The position numbers and the translations under genes were made by a program. Source: Desulfarculus sp. (lineage in GTDB: Bacteria > Desulfobacterota > Desulfarculia > Desulfarculales > Desulfarculaceae). Taken from it: DNA of 64,000 bases. This document shows positions 31,396 to 46,414 of this stretch, piece after piece. The notes under the pieces were generated by a model. It was not told the DNA's origin. It was given only the letters and a program-made list of their open reading frames with translations, and searched no databases. The DNA lies in assembly GCA_016218705.1 (NCBI GenBank), contig JACRDC010000083.1, positions 54,620-118,619 on the forward strand, in the 5' to 3' direction. Numbering within the stretch: position 1 is the first letter of the stretch; each line of letters begins with the position of its first letter.

Positions 31396-34300
31396 GTTCG
31401 CCCCTTCCTTCCAAGGGCAGGGTAAAGCTGAAGGTGCTGCCCTGGTTTTCTCCCGCGCTTTGCACCCAGATGCCGCCTCCCAGCATGTCCACCAGCTTCT
31501 TGCAGATGTTCAACCCCAGGCCGGTGCCCTCGTAGCGCCGGGCCAGGCCGGTGTCTATCTGCCGGAAGGGCTGGAACAGCTTGGCCTGGTCCCCGGGCTT
31601 GATGCCGATGCCTGTATCGCGCACGCTGGTCAGCACATGGCCGTCTTGCACCCGGCAATCCAGATAAACGCCCCCCTGCTCCGTGAACTTAACGGCATTG
31701 TTCAGCAGATTGATGAGTATCTGCTCCACCCGCCGGCGGTCGCTGACCACCCGCCCCACCTCCGGGCCCACCCGGCACTCCAAGACCAGGCCCTTTTTGT
31801 CGGCCAGGGGCCTGAGGCCGCCGTGCACCTCGGCGATCAGCTTGGCCATGTCAAAGGGCTGGGGCTCCACCTTGAGCTGGCCGGCCTCGATCTTGGAGAT
31901 GTCCAGCACGTCGTTTATCAGGCTGAGCAGGTGGCGGGCGCTGTGCTGCACCATGCCCATCTGCTTGGCCTGCTCGTCGTTGAGCGGCCCCACCAGCCCC
32001 TGCAGGATGATGCCCGTGAAGCCGATGATGGAGTTCAAGGGCGTGCGCAGCTCGTGGGACATGGAGGCCAAAAAGGCCGACTTGAGGCGGTCGGCCTCCT
32101 GGGCCTTCTCCATGGCCACGGCCAGCTCGGCGGTGCGCGCCTCCACCAGGTGCTCCAGCTCCTGGCGGTAGAGGTTCAGCTCCTCCTCGTTGCGCTTGCG
32201 CTCGCTGATGTCCTCCAGGGCGGCCAAGAGGCCCACGGGCTTGCCCGCCACGTCCAGGAAGACGGTGATATTGATGCTGACGTCTATGATTTGGCCCTGC
32301 TTGGTGTACAGGCGCGACTCGAAGGAGTAGACCCCGCCGTCCAGGCGGTAGGCCTCCTTCACGGCATTGGCGGCGCTGTCTCTCTCCGGTTCGGGGATGA
32401 AGTCCAGGCGCTGGCCGATGACCTCCTGGGCGCTCCAGCCAAAGACGCGGGTGAAGGCGGGGTTGACGTAGACGACCTTGCCCTGGTTGTCGTAGGCGAT
32501 GATGCAGTTGGGCGAGGCGTTGAGCACCGCCCGGTGCTCCTCCTCGCTCTTGCGCAGGCTGATCTCCACCTGCTGGCGCTCGTATATCTCTTCCTGCAGG
32601 GCCTGCACCACGCTCTCCAGCTCGGCGGTGCGCTGGGCCACGCGGTCCTCCAGCTCCTGGCGCGCCGCCTCCAGGGCGGCCTCGGTACGCTTGCGCGCGG
32701 TTATGTCGCGCATCACCGCCGAGTAGCCGCCGATGGCGCCGTCCGGCCCGCGAAAGGCCGACATGACGTTTTCCATGGGCATGGTGCTGCCGTCCCGGCG
32801 CATGTAGAGCCATTCGCCCCGCCAGGAGCCCTGGTCCCTGACCTGGGGATAGACCTCGCGGCCGAAGCGCTCAAAGGACTGGTCGTCGGGGTGCACCAGC
32901 CGCGCCGACTGGCCGATGGCCTCCGGCCGCTGGTAGCCGAACTGCTCGCTGAAGGCCTGGTTGCAGTCTATGATGCGCCGCCCGGTGTCCAGCACGATGA
33001 TGGTGTCGGCCGAGCTGTCCACCAGGGCGCGCAGTTGGGCCTCGCTCTTGCCCAGGGCCTCCTCGGCCTGGCGGCGCTGGCGCACCGCCTTTTGCAGGCG
33101 CCGGTTCCAATACACAAACAGCGCCAGCACGGCCAGGCAGACCCCCACGATGGCCGCCAACATCCGCCACACGTAGGCCCAGTCCACCCCGTGCTCGAAG
33201 CGCATGGACACCCAGGAATCGTGGATGCGGGCCTTCTCGGCGGGGCTGATCTCGGCCAGGGCCTTTTCCAGTATCCCCGCCAGCTCTGGCCAGTCCTGGC
33301 GCACGGCAAAGCACAGGTCAAAGGAATAGGGCGTGGAGGCGGCGATCTTGAGGTTGGTCAGGCCGGCTTCCCTGGTGAAGTGGGTGATGGAGGCCAGGTT
33401 GTCCACCAGGGCCTGGGCCGAGCCCTGGCTGACCGCCAGCAGGCCTTGCTTGATGTCGCCCACGGGCTGGAGCTTCAACTCCGGGTGGTTGTTGGCCAGC
33501 AGTTCGTGGGATATGTAGCCCTGGCCCACCGCCACCGTCTTGCCCGCCAGGCCCTCCAGGCCGGTGATGAAGGGCGCGTCGTCGCGGGTGACCACGACCA
33601 TGGGGAAGGTCAGGTAGGGCTTGGTGAAGTTCAGGAATTTGCTCCGCTCCGGGGTCTGGGCGGCGCTGGCCAAGAGATCCACCTGTCCGGTCCTGGTCCC
33701 CTCCAGGGCCTGGGTCCAGGTCAGGCCGGGGACCACCTCCATGACCAGTCCCAGCTTCTCGGCCAGAAGGCGCACGTAATCCGAGGCCATGCCCGCATAG
33801 GCCCTGTCTGGCCCGATGTACTCAAAGGGTGGCCAGTTGGGGTCCACCCCCAGGCGCAGCCGCTGTTTGCCCTCCAGCCAGGCCCTCTCCTTGGGGGTGA
33901 GCGTCATCACCAGCGATCCGGCCAGGGTCGTGGCCCGGGGCGGCAGCCAGCGGCTGTTGATCTCGGCCTGCTCCTGGGTGGTTATGGTGTCCAGGGCCTT
34001 GTCCAGGATGCTCACCAATTGGGGCCAGTCGGGGCGGACACCGATGCGCAGTTGGGCGCCCGGCCAGGGAGCGGTACAGGCTATGCGTAGATCGGCCAGG
34101 GCCTCGCGCTTGATGATGTACTCCGCCACCAACAGGTTGCCCACATAGGCCCGGGCCTGGCCCGCCGCCACCGCTTCCAGGGCCGCCTGGGTGTTGGGCA
34201 CGGTCAACAGCTTGATGCGCGGGTATTCTTCGCGCAGGCGGCCGTGCAGGTAGAAGCCGTTCTCCACGGCCACGGTCTGGCTGTCCAACTCGCCCAGGGA

Positions 34301-36100
34301 GGCCACCGCGGGGCCGCCCTTGCTGGTGAAGACCATGTAGGGGCTGTAGAAATAGGGCTTGCTGAACTTGAGGAAGCTCTCGCGGTCCTCGCTCTGGGCG
34401 ATGCAGGCCGCGCCGGCCAGCTCCTTGCGCTTGACCTTTTCCAGCATGTCGGACCAGGCAAAGGCGCTCACCGCCCGCAGGCGCACGCCCAGCCGCTTCT
34501 CCAAAAGGCCCAGGTACTCGGCGGCCAGCCCCTGGTGGACCCCGTCCTCGCTCATGAACTCCAGCGGGGGATAATCCTGGGCCGCGCCCAAGACGATAAC
34601 CTTGTGGTCCTCCAGCCAGGCCTTCTCTTCCGGGCTCAGCCGGGGCAGCGCGGGGGTGCCCCCCAGGTACTGCATCTCCGGGGCGCTGATCCAGCGCCGC
34701 TCGATCTCGGCCAGCTCCTGGGGGCCGATGGCCTCGAAGCCGGCGGCGACCAGGGACGACAACTCCTGGTCGCCCTTGCGCACCGCGGCGTGGATGCGCC
34801 GGCTGATCTGCCAGCCCTCCAGGCGCCGGAAGGACCCCCGCTCGCCCAGGCGGTCCAGGTTGGCCATGGCCGCCGCCACCTCGGCCGCGAAGGCCTTGAC
34901 CTGGCCGTCGGCCGCCGCGCGTATCAGGACGTCGCTGTCGGCATAGGCCTTGATGCGCATTTCGGGGTGGTTGTCACGCAGATGCTGGTCCAGGAAAGAA
35001 CCCGCCACCACGCCCACCTCCTGGCCGGCCAGGTCCTCGACGCGCGCCGGGCGCAGGTAGCGGGGGTTGTAGAAGACCCCGGCCGGGGCGCCGTAGAAGG
35101 GCGTGGAGAAATCCATGCGCCAGGCGCGCTCGGCGGTATGGAACAGGCCAGAGTGGATGTCGGCCTGGCCCAGCTCCAGGGCGCGCAGCGAGCCGGCCCA
35201 GTCCTCGAAGCGAAACTCGATCTGCCTGCCAGTCTTCTGCGCCCAGAGCCGCCAGATGTCCACCAAGAGCCCGGCCGGCCGCGCCGAGGGGGTGAGGATG
35301 GTGAAGGGCGCGTTGCCCTTGGGGCAGGAGATGACCAGGCGCTCCTTGGTCTTGACGCTGGCGCTCTTGACCCAGCGCAGCTCCAGGGCCGCCCGCTCCT
35401 CGGGGGTGATCTGCTCCATGCCCTGGCGCACCAGCTCGGCCAGTTGCGTGTTTCCCCGCCGCACCGCCGCCACCCATGGCCGCTGGTACAGGGGCCGCTC
35501 GATGTCGAAGCGATACTGGTGCAGCAGGCCCAGGCGGGCGAGCTGATCCAGGGCGATGGCCGTGTCCTTGATGAAGACCAGCACCTCTCCCCGGGCGATG
35601 GCCTCGAAAAGGGCCACGTTGTCAGGGTAGATGGCCAGGGAGGAGGGGGGCAGCTTGCCCTCCAGGTACTCCAGGGCGTAGTCACCGGCGATCACCCCCA
35701 CCCTAAAGCCGCGCAGGCCGTCGAGGCCCTCCACGCCGAAGATGTTCTGGTGCACGAACAGGTTGGTCTGCACGTTGCAGACCGGCACCACGAAGTCCAG
35801 GAACTCCTGGCGCTGGGGGCTCTGGAAGCAGCCGGCGTGCACGTCGGCCTGGCCCTGGGCCACCAGGGTCAGGGTTTGGCCGAAGGGCACCGATTTGAAC
35901 TCCACGGCCACCCCGGTCTTCCGCGACCAGAGTTTCCACAGGTCCACCACCAGGCCCTGGGGCAGGCCCTGCTTGTCCTTAAAGTAGAAGGGTACGCTGT
36001 CGGAGCCCACGGCCACGGTAAGCCTGGCGGGGGCCGCCTGGGCCCACGGCGCCATCAGCCCCCACAAGAGCAGGGCAATGATTATGACCCTAAGCGTCAT
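31388..36100 (-). CDS. Giant sensor kinase with four tandem SBP (Venus-flytrap) domains
   Basis: Protein of 1570 residues. A signal peptide (1-22) is followed by four consecutive family-3 solute-binding domains at about 27-245, 254-473, 501-722 and 747-965. Each starts with a related phrase (LTVAVGSDSVPFYF, LVISCPKGNAPFTI, VIVLGAAQDYPPLEF, LRLGVDPNWPPFEY). One membrane helix (about 977-997), PAS domains at about 1020-1138 and 1185-1300, HisKA with SHELRTP (His1349) and an ATPase domain (DTGIGI, GTGLGLNI) follow. There is no receiver of its own; the neighbouring 128-aa regulator probably serves. BvgS/EvgS kinases usually have two such domains, so four is unusual. It likely senses amino acids or other small molecules in the periplasm. 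Confidence 0.93.
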   Translation of the reverse strand: MTLRVIIIALLLWGLMAPWAQAAPARLTVAVGSDSVPFYFKDKQGLPQGLVVDLWKLWSRKTGVAVEFKSVPFGQTLTLVAQGQADVHAGCFQSPQRQEFLDFVVPVCNVQTNLFVHQNIFGVEGLDGLRGFRVGVIAGDYALEYLEGKLPPSSLAIYPDNVALFEAIARGEVLVFIKDTAIALDQLARLGLLHQYRFDIERPLYQRPWVAAVRRGNTQLAELVRQGMEQITPEERAALELRWVKSASVKTKERLVISCPKGNAPFTILTPSARPAGLLVDIWRLWAQKTGRQIEFRFEDWAGSLRALELGQADIHSGLFHTAERAWRMDFSTPFYGAPAGVFYNPRYLRPARVEDLAGQEVGVVAGSFLDQHLRDNHPEMRIKAYADSDVLIRAAADGQVKAFAAEVAAAMANLDRLGERGSFRRLEGWQISRRIHAAVRKGDQELSSLVAAGFEAIGPQELAEIERRWISAPEMQYLGGTPALPRLSPEEKAWLEDHKVIVLGAAQDYPPLEFMSEDGVHQGLAAEYLGLLEKRLGVRLRAVSAFAWSDMLEKVKRKELAGAACIAQSEDRESFLKFSKPYFYSPYMVFTSKGGPAVASLGELDSQTVAVENGFYLHGRLREEYPRIKLLTVPNTQAALEAVAAGQARAYVGNLLVAEYIIKREALADLRIACTAPWPGAQLRIGVRPDWPQLVSILDKALDTITTQEQAEINSRWLPPRATTLAGSLVMTLTPKERAWLEGKQRLRLGVDPNWPPFEYIGPDRAYAGMASDYVRLLAEKLGLVMEVVPGLTWTQALEGTRTGQVDLLASAAQTPERSKFLNFTKPYLTFPMVVVTRDDAPFITGLEGLAGKTVAVGQGYISHELLANNHPELKLQPVGDIKQGLLAVSQGSAQALVDNLASITHFTREAGLTNLKIAASTPYSFDLCFAVRQDWPELAGILEKALAEISPAEKARIHDSWVSMRFEHGVDWAYVWRMLAAIVGVCLAVLALFVYWNRRLQKAVRQRRQAEEALGKSEAQLRALVDSSADTIIVLDTGRRIIDCNQAFSEQFGYQRPEAIGQSARLVHPDDQSFERFGREVYPQVRDQGSWRGEWLYMRRDGSTMPMENVMSAFRGPDGAIGGYSAVMRDITARKRTEAALEAARQELEDRVAQRTAELESVVQALQEEIYERQQVEISLRKSEEEHRAVLNASPNCIIAYDNQGKVVYVNPAFTRVFGWSAQEVIGQRLDFIPEPERDSAANAVKEAYRLDGGVYSFESRLYTKQGQIIDVSINITVFLDVAGKPVGLLAALEDISERKRNEEELNLYRQELEHLVEARTAELAVAMEKAQEADRLKSAFLASMSHELRTPLNSIIGFTGIILQGLVGPLNDEQAKQMGMVQHSARHLLSLINDVLDISKIEAGQLKVEPQPFDMAKLIAEVHGGLRPLADKKGLVLECRVGPEVGRVVSDRRRVEQILINLLNNAVKFTEQGGVYLDCRVQDGHVLTSVRDTGIGIKPGDQAKLFQPFRQIDTGLARRYEGTGLGLNICKKLVDMLGGGIWVQSAGENQGSTFSFTLPLEGRGEHA

Positions 36101-36188
36101 GGGGCGGCACCCTTGGGTTGTTGCTTGAGCGCGGGGCCTTGCCAGTTGCCTGGCTCATGGCCGGCCTCCAAGGCTATTGGTTTTGGCT

Positions 36189-37319
36189 CTATCCGAGCAG
36201 GGCTTGGCGCTCCTCTTCATGGTCGGCCAGCTCCAGGGCGATTCTGCGGAACTCCTCTTGCAGCTCCAGGAAGGCCGCCACCACGTCGGGGCAAAAATGA
36301 CTGCCCGCGTCGCCGGAGATGATGGCCACGGCCTTCTCGTGGCTGAAGGGCGGCTTGTACACCCGCTTGCAGATCAGGGCGTCGTAGACGTCGGCCACGG
36401 CCATGATGCGCCCCGACAACGGGATGTCCTCGCCGGCCAAGCTCCGGGGGTAGCCGCTGCCGTTGAATTTCTCGTGGTGGGTGTAGGCGATGTCCATGGC
36501 TTGCGACAAAAAGGAAAGCTGGCTCTCGGCCGCCAGGAGCTTCTCGGCCCGCAAGAGGGCCTGGTAGCCCAGCTCGCAGTGGGTCTTCATGATGGCGAAC
36601 TCCTCGTCGGTGAGCTTGCCCGGCTTGAGCAGGATGGCATCCGGCACGCCCACCTTGCCGATGTCGTGCAGGGGCGCGCACTTGAAATAGAGCTGGATGG
36701 TGCGCTGGTCCAGGAGCGGGGCGTACTTGGGGGTGGTGGCCAGCTTCTTGGCCAGGGCCTTGACGTAGCGCTGGGTGCGCAGAATGTGCCCGCCGGTCTC
36801 GTTGTCGCGGGTCTCGGCCAGGCTGGCCAGGCTGTGGATGGTCACGTCCTGGGTCAGGGCCAGCTCCATGGTGCGCTCGGCCACCTTGATCTCCAGTACT
36901 TCGTTCTGCTGGGCCAGCTCGCGGCGGGCCAGTTCCAGCGACAGATGGGTCCTCACCCGGGCCTGCACCTCCAGCACCTCGAAGGGCTTGGTGATGTAGT
37001 CCACGGCCCCCACCTCGAAGCCCCGCGTCTTGTTGGCTATCTCGGTCATGGCCGTCAGAAAGATCACGGGGATGCCCTCCGTGGCCGGCTGGCTCTTGAG
37101 CCGGCGGCAAACCTCGTAGCCGTCAATGCCCGGCATCATGATGTCCAAGAGGATGATGTCCGGCGGCTCCTCGGCCACGCTCTCCAGGGCGCTCTCGCCG
37201 TCCATGGCCACCATGACCGAGTAGGTGTCGCCCAGGGCGTCCACCAGGATGTCCACGTTGGCCTCTGTGTCGTCCACCACCAAGACGGTGCATTCGTCAA
37301 TACCCTTCATGTTGTTCAC
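36189..37319 (-). CDS. Response regulator with HD-GYP domain (c-di-GMP phosphodiesterase)
   Basis: Protein of 376 residues. The N-terminal receiver has IILLDIMMPGIDGYE. A short linker helix leads to an HD-GYP domain at about 160-350, with PLHDIGKVGVPDAIL (HD pair) and HHEKFNGSGYPRSLAGEDIP (GYP). Such regulators hydrolyse cyclic di-GMP when phosphorylated. It starts directly after the stop of the 1075-aa hybrid kinase, so it is the natural target of that kinase, and is the only visible output domain in the operon. Confidence 0.94.
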   Translation of the reverse strand: MNNMKGIDECTVLVVDDTEANVDILVDALGDTYSVMVAMDGESALESVAEEPPDIILLDIMMPGIDGYEVCRRLKSQPATEGIPVIFLTAMTEIANKTRGFEVGAVDYITKPFEVLEVQARVRTHLSLELARRELAQQNEVLEIKVAERTMELALTQDVTIHSLASLAETRDNETGGHILRTQRYVKALAKKLATTPKYAPLLDQRTIQLYFKCAPLHDIGKVGVPDAILLKPGKLTDEEFAIMKTHCELGYQALLRAEKLLAAESQLSFLSQAMDIAYTHHEKFNGSGYPRSLAGEDIPLSGRIMAVADVYDALICKRVYKPPFSHEKAVAIISGDAGSHFCPDVVAAFLELQEEFRRIALELADHEEERQALLG

Positions 37320-40547
<3,228 letters not shown>

Positions 40548-40553
40548 CTTGAT

Positions 40554-41081
40554 CTACGCCCTTGGCTTGACCTCGAAGCGGCACACGCGGTCACCGGTGC
40601 ACCAGCAGTCTATCTCCTTGACCTCGAAGTCCTGGCCGGTGAACTCCAGGAACAGGCCGTTGATGAACCCCTCGTCGTAGGTGCAGATGCTCTCGTTGGT
40701 CATGGGCAGGCCCGAGCAGTCCAGGTCCTCGGCCACGGTGAGTATGAAGTGCATCTTGTCCAGGTCGGCCTTTTCCAGGCGCAGGATGCCGATGTTCAAC
40801 TCGGCCAGGAGCTTTTGCACCTCCACCACGAACTGGTTGAAGTCGGTCCGCTGGGTCACCAGGTTCTTGTAGAACTGGCGCCCGGCCGACCGGCCGGCCT
40901 CGTAATATATGCGGTCGGCGGCCCGTGGCCCCAAGTCCCTGATGAGCACGTCGCGCAGGGTGAACTGCATCAGCCGGTAGACCGCCACGTTCATGCTGTT
41001 GCCCAGGTTGGGCCTACCCTCGGCGATGTCGCCCAACATGTCCCACGTGAACTTCAGGTCGTCCCTCTCCTCCTTGAACAT
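40554..41081 (-). CDS. V4R-domain sensor-like protein
   Basis: Protein of 175 residues. The first 40 residues (MFKEERDDLKFTWDMLGDIAEGRPNLG) are a helical lead. The rest matches the V4R (4-vinyl reductase) small-molecule-binding domain, with YYEAGRSAGRQFY and a conserved Cys/His-like end, EIDCWCTGDRVCRFEV. V4R domains are ligand- or metal-sensing modules in regulators. It lies 6 bases upstream of the hybrid kinase and 18 bases after the membrane sensor gene, so it is likely a separate sensory subunit of that kinase. Confidence 0.85.
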   Translation of the reverse strand: MFKEERDDLKFTWDMLGDIAEGRPNLGNSMNVAVYRLMQFTLRDVLIRDLGPRAADRIYYEAGRSAGRQFYKNLVTQRTDFNQFVVEVQKLLAELNIGILRLEKADLDKMHFILTVAEDLDCSGLPMTNESICTYDEGFINGLFLEFTGQDFEVKEIDCWCTGDRVCRFEVKPRA

Positions 41082-41099
41082 GGCGCGCCTCCTCCCAGG

Positions 41100-43484
41100 T
41101 TATTGCATCTCCGGCTGGCCCACGATCCTGTATTTCTGTCCCTGGCCCATCTTCTCCAGCAGGCCGTTGATCTCTTCCTTGAGCTCGATCATGCGCTCCT
41201 CGCGCCCCAGGGTCAGGCGGTTGAAGCGCTCCAGGTCCTCGACGTGTTGACGCACCTCCTCCTGCACCCGCTTGCGCTCGCTGATGTCCATCAGCCAACC
41301 CAGGATGCCCGGCTTACCCTCGAACTCGGTTTTCATGAAGGTGGCCAATATATCGCGCACCTCGCCCCGGGGCCCGCGCATGCGCACCTCCATTTCCGGC
41401 GCCACCTCCGCTTGCTCCAGGGCGCGCACCATGCGCTCACGGTCCTGGGGGTCAACGTAAATCTGCCGGGCTGGGTCGCCAAGGCGCGCGTTGACCAGCT
41501 CGCCGTAGCGGGGGTTGGCCAAGACGATCAGGCCCTCGGAGGAGATGGCCACTCCCAAGGGGCTGCTGTCCAGTATCCTTTGCAGCATCTGTTGGTTCTT
41601 GGCCAGGGCCGCTTCGGCCCGCTTGCGCTCGCTGATGTCGCGCACCGTGCCCACCGCGAACCACTCATGGTCCATCTGAAACGACGACAGGGTAACCTCG
41701 ACTGGAAATGCGCGCCCCTGGCGATCCAGGGCCTCGATTTCGGTGGTGGTGCCCAGCACCGGCCCCTGCCCGGTCTGGGCGAAACGGCGCAGTCCCTCCC
41801 TGGCCTTTTCCCTGTACTGGGGGGGCGTGGCCATTCCATGGAAGTCCAGGCCCATGGCCTCGCTGGCCGTGTAGCCGAAGAGCCTCTCCGCCGCCGGGTT
41901 GAAGAAGACCACTCGGCCGGCGCTATCCAGCATCACCAGGGCATCCTCCACCGCCTGGCTCATGGCCTTGATCTTGCGTTCGCTGGCCAGGTACTCCAGC
42001 TCGGCCAGCTTGCGTTGGGTGATGTCCAGGATGAAGCCGTCGTAAAACAATTGGCCATCGGGCTGCGGGTTGGGCGCGGCGGTCAGATTGACCCATTTCT
42101 CCTGGCCGCCGGGCAGAAGGATGCGCCCCACCAGGTTGTGGCTGGTGCGGGTGGCGAAACTGTTGGCTATCTGGCGGTTGATCCTCTCCCGGTCCTCCGG
42201 GTGCCAGTTGAGCAGGCGCTTTTCCCTTATCACCTCCTCTGGCCCCACCCCAAAAAACTCCTGGCAGCGGGGGCTCAGGTAGGTGTATTCGCGGCCTCCA
42301 CCTTCGTCCACGCGCAATTGGATGATAACCCCCGGCACGTTGGCAGCCATGGTGGCGAAACGCCGCTCGGCGCGGGCGCGGTCTTCCACTTCCTTGCGCA
42401 AGCGCAGATTGAACCTGGCCAGGAACACGGCCAGCGAGCCCACGAAAAGCAGCACCGCCAAGGCCGCGACGCCCACCCATAGGAACGGGGCAAGGTCAAT
42501 CTTGGCTTCCGGGTCATAGGTCAGGCCCTCCAGCTTGAAGTCCCTGGCCACCAGCCCCAGGTCGGCGAAGGTCTCGGCCATGTGCCGCCAGCGTCCGGGG
42601 TTCATGTGCCCCATCTGGATCATCTCCGGCTGCAACAGCTCGCGCATGGCCGCCGCCTCGAAGCGCAGATGGTCCCGGGTCTTCTTGGCCGCGTGCTTGG
42701 CCAGGATGAGCTCGATGACCTCCTCGGGGTGGTCCATGGCGTATTGCCAACCGCGCAAGGTGGCCCGGCGGAAGGCCTTGACCCTCTCCGGGTTGTCCTT
42801 GATCTCCTGCTCCGAGGTGAACAGGCAGTCGCCGTAGAAATTGATGCCATAGGTGGCTGGGCGTATGATGGCCGCCGCCATGCCCTTCTTTTCCAGGTAA
42901 TAGGGCTCATTGGTCAGGTAGGCATTGATGGCGTCGGTCTTGCCGGTTATCAGGTCATCAATGTTGAAGCTGGTGGGCAGGCGGTGTATCTTCTCCAGCC
43001 TGACGCCTTCCTTCATGAACATGGCCAATAGCTCGGCGTCGCCCATGCCGGGCATCATCATCACCCGCTGGCCCAGCATGTCCTGGGGCGTGTTGATGCC
43101 CGAGGCCTTGCGCGCCAGCAGGATGGAAGGCGATTGCTGGAAGATCACCGCCAGGACCTTGACTGGCTTGCCCCGCAGCCTGGCCAGGAGCACCTCGTTG
43201 CTGGCCGCCCCGTACTGGGCACGGCCGGAGAGCACCTCCTCGATGGGATCGCGCCCCGGCCCCCCCTCCACCAGGGTTACGTCCAGGCCCGCCTCGCGGT
43301 AATAGCCGTTTTCCAGGGCGGCGTAATATCCGGCGAATTGGAACTGGTGCAGCCAGCGCAGTTGGACCACCACCTTTTCGCCGCCCCCGGAGTCGGCCAG
43401 GGCTCCGCTGGAGCAAAGAAGCAGCAACAGGACACCCAGCAGGCTTGGCAGCCATGGATACTGGCCATTCGGTTTGCTGGTCAT
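41100..43484 (-). CDS. NMT1/THI5-like periplasmic sensor with three PAS domains, no kinase
   Basis: Protein of 794 residues. Signal peptide about 1-30, an NMT1-type binding domain (about 38-320, VVVQLRWLHQFQFAGYYAALENGYY), a membrane helix (333-356) and PAS domains at about 375-490, 505-620 and 635-740. It ends with a coiled coil, LGREERMIELKEEINGLLEKMG, instead of a kinase core. NMT1/SsuA-like domains bind pyrimidine, taurine or sulfonate-type ligands; which one is unknown here. The truncated architecture and close downstream V4R and hybrid kinase genes suggest signalling in trans through the coiled coil. First gene of the signalling run. Confidence 0.9.
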   Translation of the reverse strand: MTSKPNGQYPWLPSLLGVLLLLLCSSGALADSGGGEKVVVQLRWLHQFQFAGYYAALENGYYREAGLDVTLVEGGPGRDPIEEVLSGRAQYGAASNEVLLARLRGKPVKVLAVIFQQSPSILLARKASGINTPQDMLGQRVMMMPGMGDAELLAMFMKEGVRLEKIHRLPTSFNIDDLITGKTDAINAYLTNEPYYLEKKGMAAAIIRPATYGINFYGDCLFTSEQEIKDNPERVKAFRRATLRGWQYAMDHPEEVIELILAKHAAKKTRDHLRFEAAAMRELLQPEMIQMGHMNPGRWRHMAETFADLGLVARDFKLEGLTYDPEAKIDLAPFLWVGVAALAVLLFVGSLAVFLARFNLRLRKEVEDRARAERRFATMAANVPGVIIQLRVDEGGGREYTYLSPRCQEFFGVGPEEVIREKRLLNWHPEDRERINRQIANSFATRTSHNLVGRILLPGGQEKWVNLTAAPNPQPDGQLFYDGFILDITQRKLAELEYLASERKIKAMSQAVEDALVMLDSAGRVVFFNPAAERLFGYTASEAMGLDFHGMATPPQYREKAREGLRRFAQTGQGPVLGTTTEIEALDRQGRAFPVEVTLSSFQMDHEWFAVGTVRDISERKRAEAALAKNQQMLQRILDSSPLGVAISSEGLIVLANPRYGELVNARLGDPARQIYVDPQDRERMVRALEQAEVAPEMEVRMRGPRGEVRDILATFMKTEFEGKPGILGWLMDISERKRVQEEVRQHVEDLERFNRLTLGREERMIELKEEINGLLEKMGQGQKYRIVGQPEMQ

Positions 43485-43608
43485 TTGCGCTCCCGGCCCG
43501 AAGAGTGATTAACCAAAAGGGCAAGCACTGTATTCAAAATAACCCCTCGGCCAAGTCCAAGTCTACCGAGACACCCACCCGGCCCCAGCCCTGCAACTCT
43601 CTAGCGTG

Positions 43609-46353
<2,745 letters not shown>

Positions 46354-46414
46354 ACTTGAACCATCAGCCAGGGGCAGGCGGGATGACGAATTAGATATTG
46401 TAATGATGCGGTGT

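Noticed and set aside
31364-34090. 908-aa plus-strand ORF opposite the giant kinase
   Set aside because: Shadow of a GC-rich gene with no domain; the kinase motifs lie on the minus strand.
36101-36188. Small gene or regulatory element between the giant kinase and the HD-GYP regulator
   Set aside because: Only weak, short repeats were seen and no start with a ribosome binding site.
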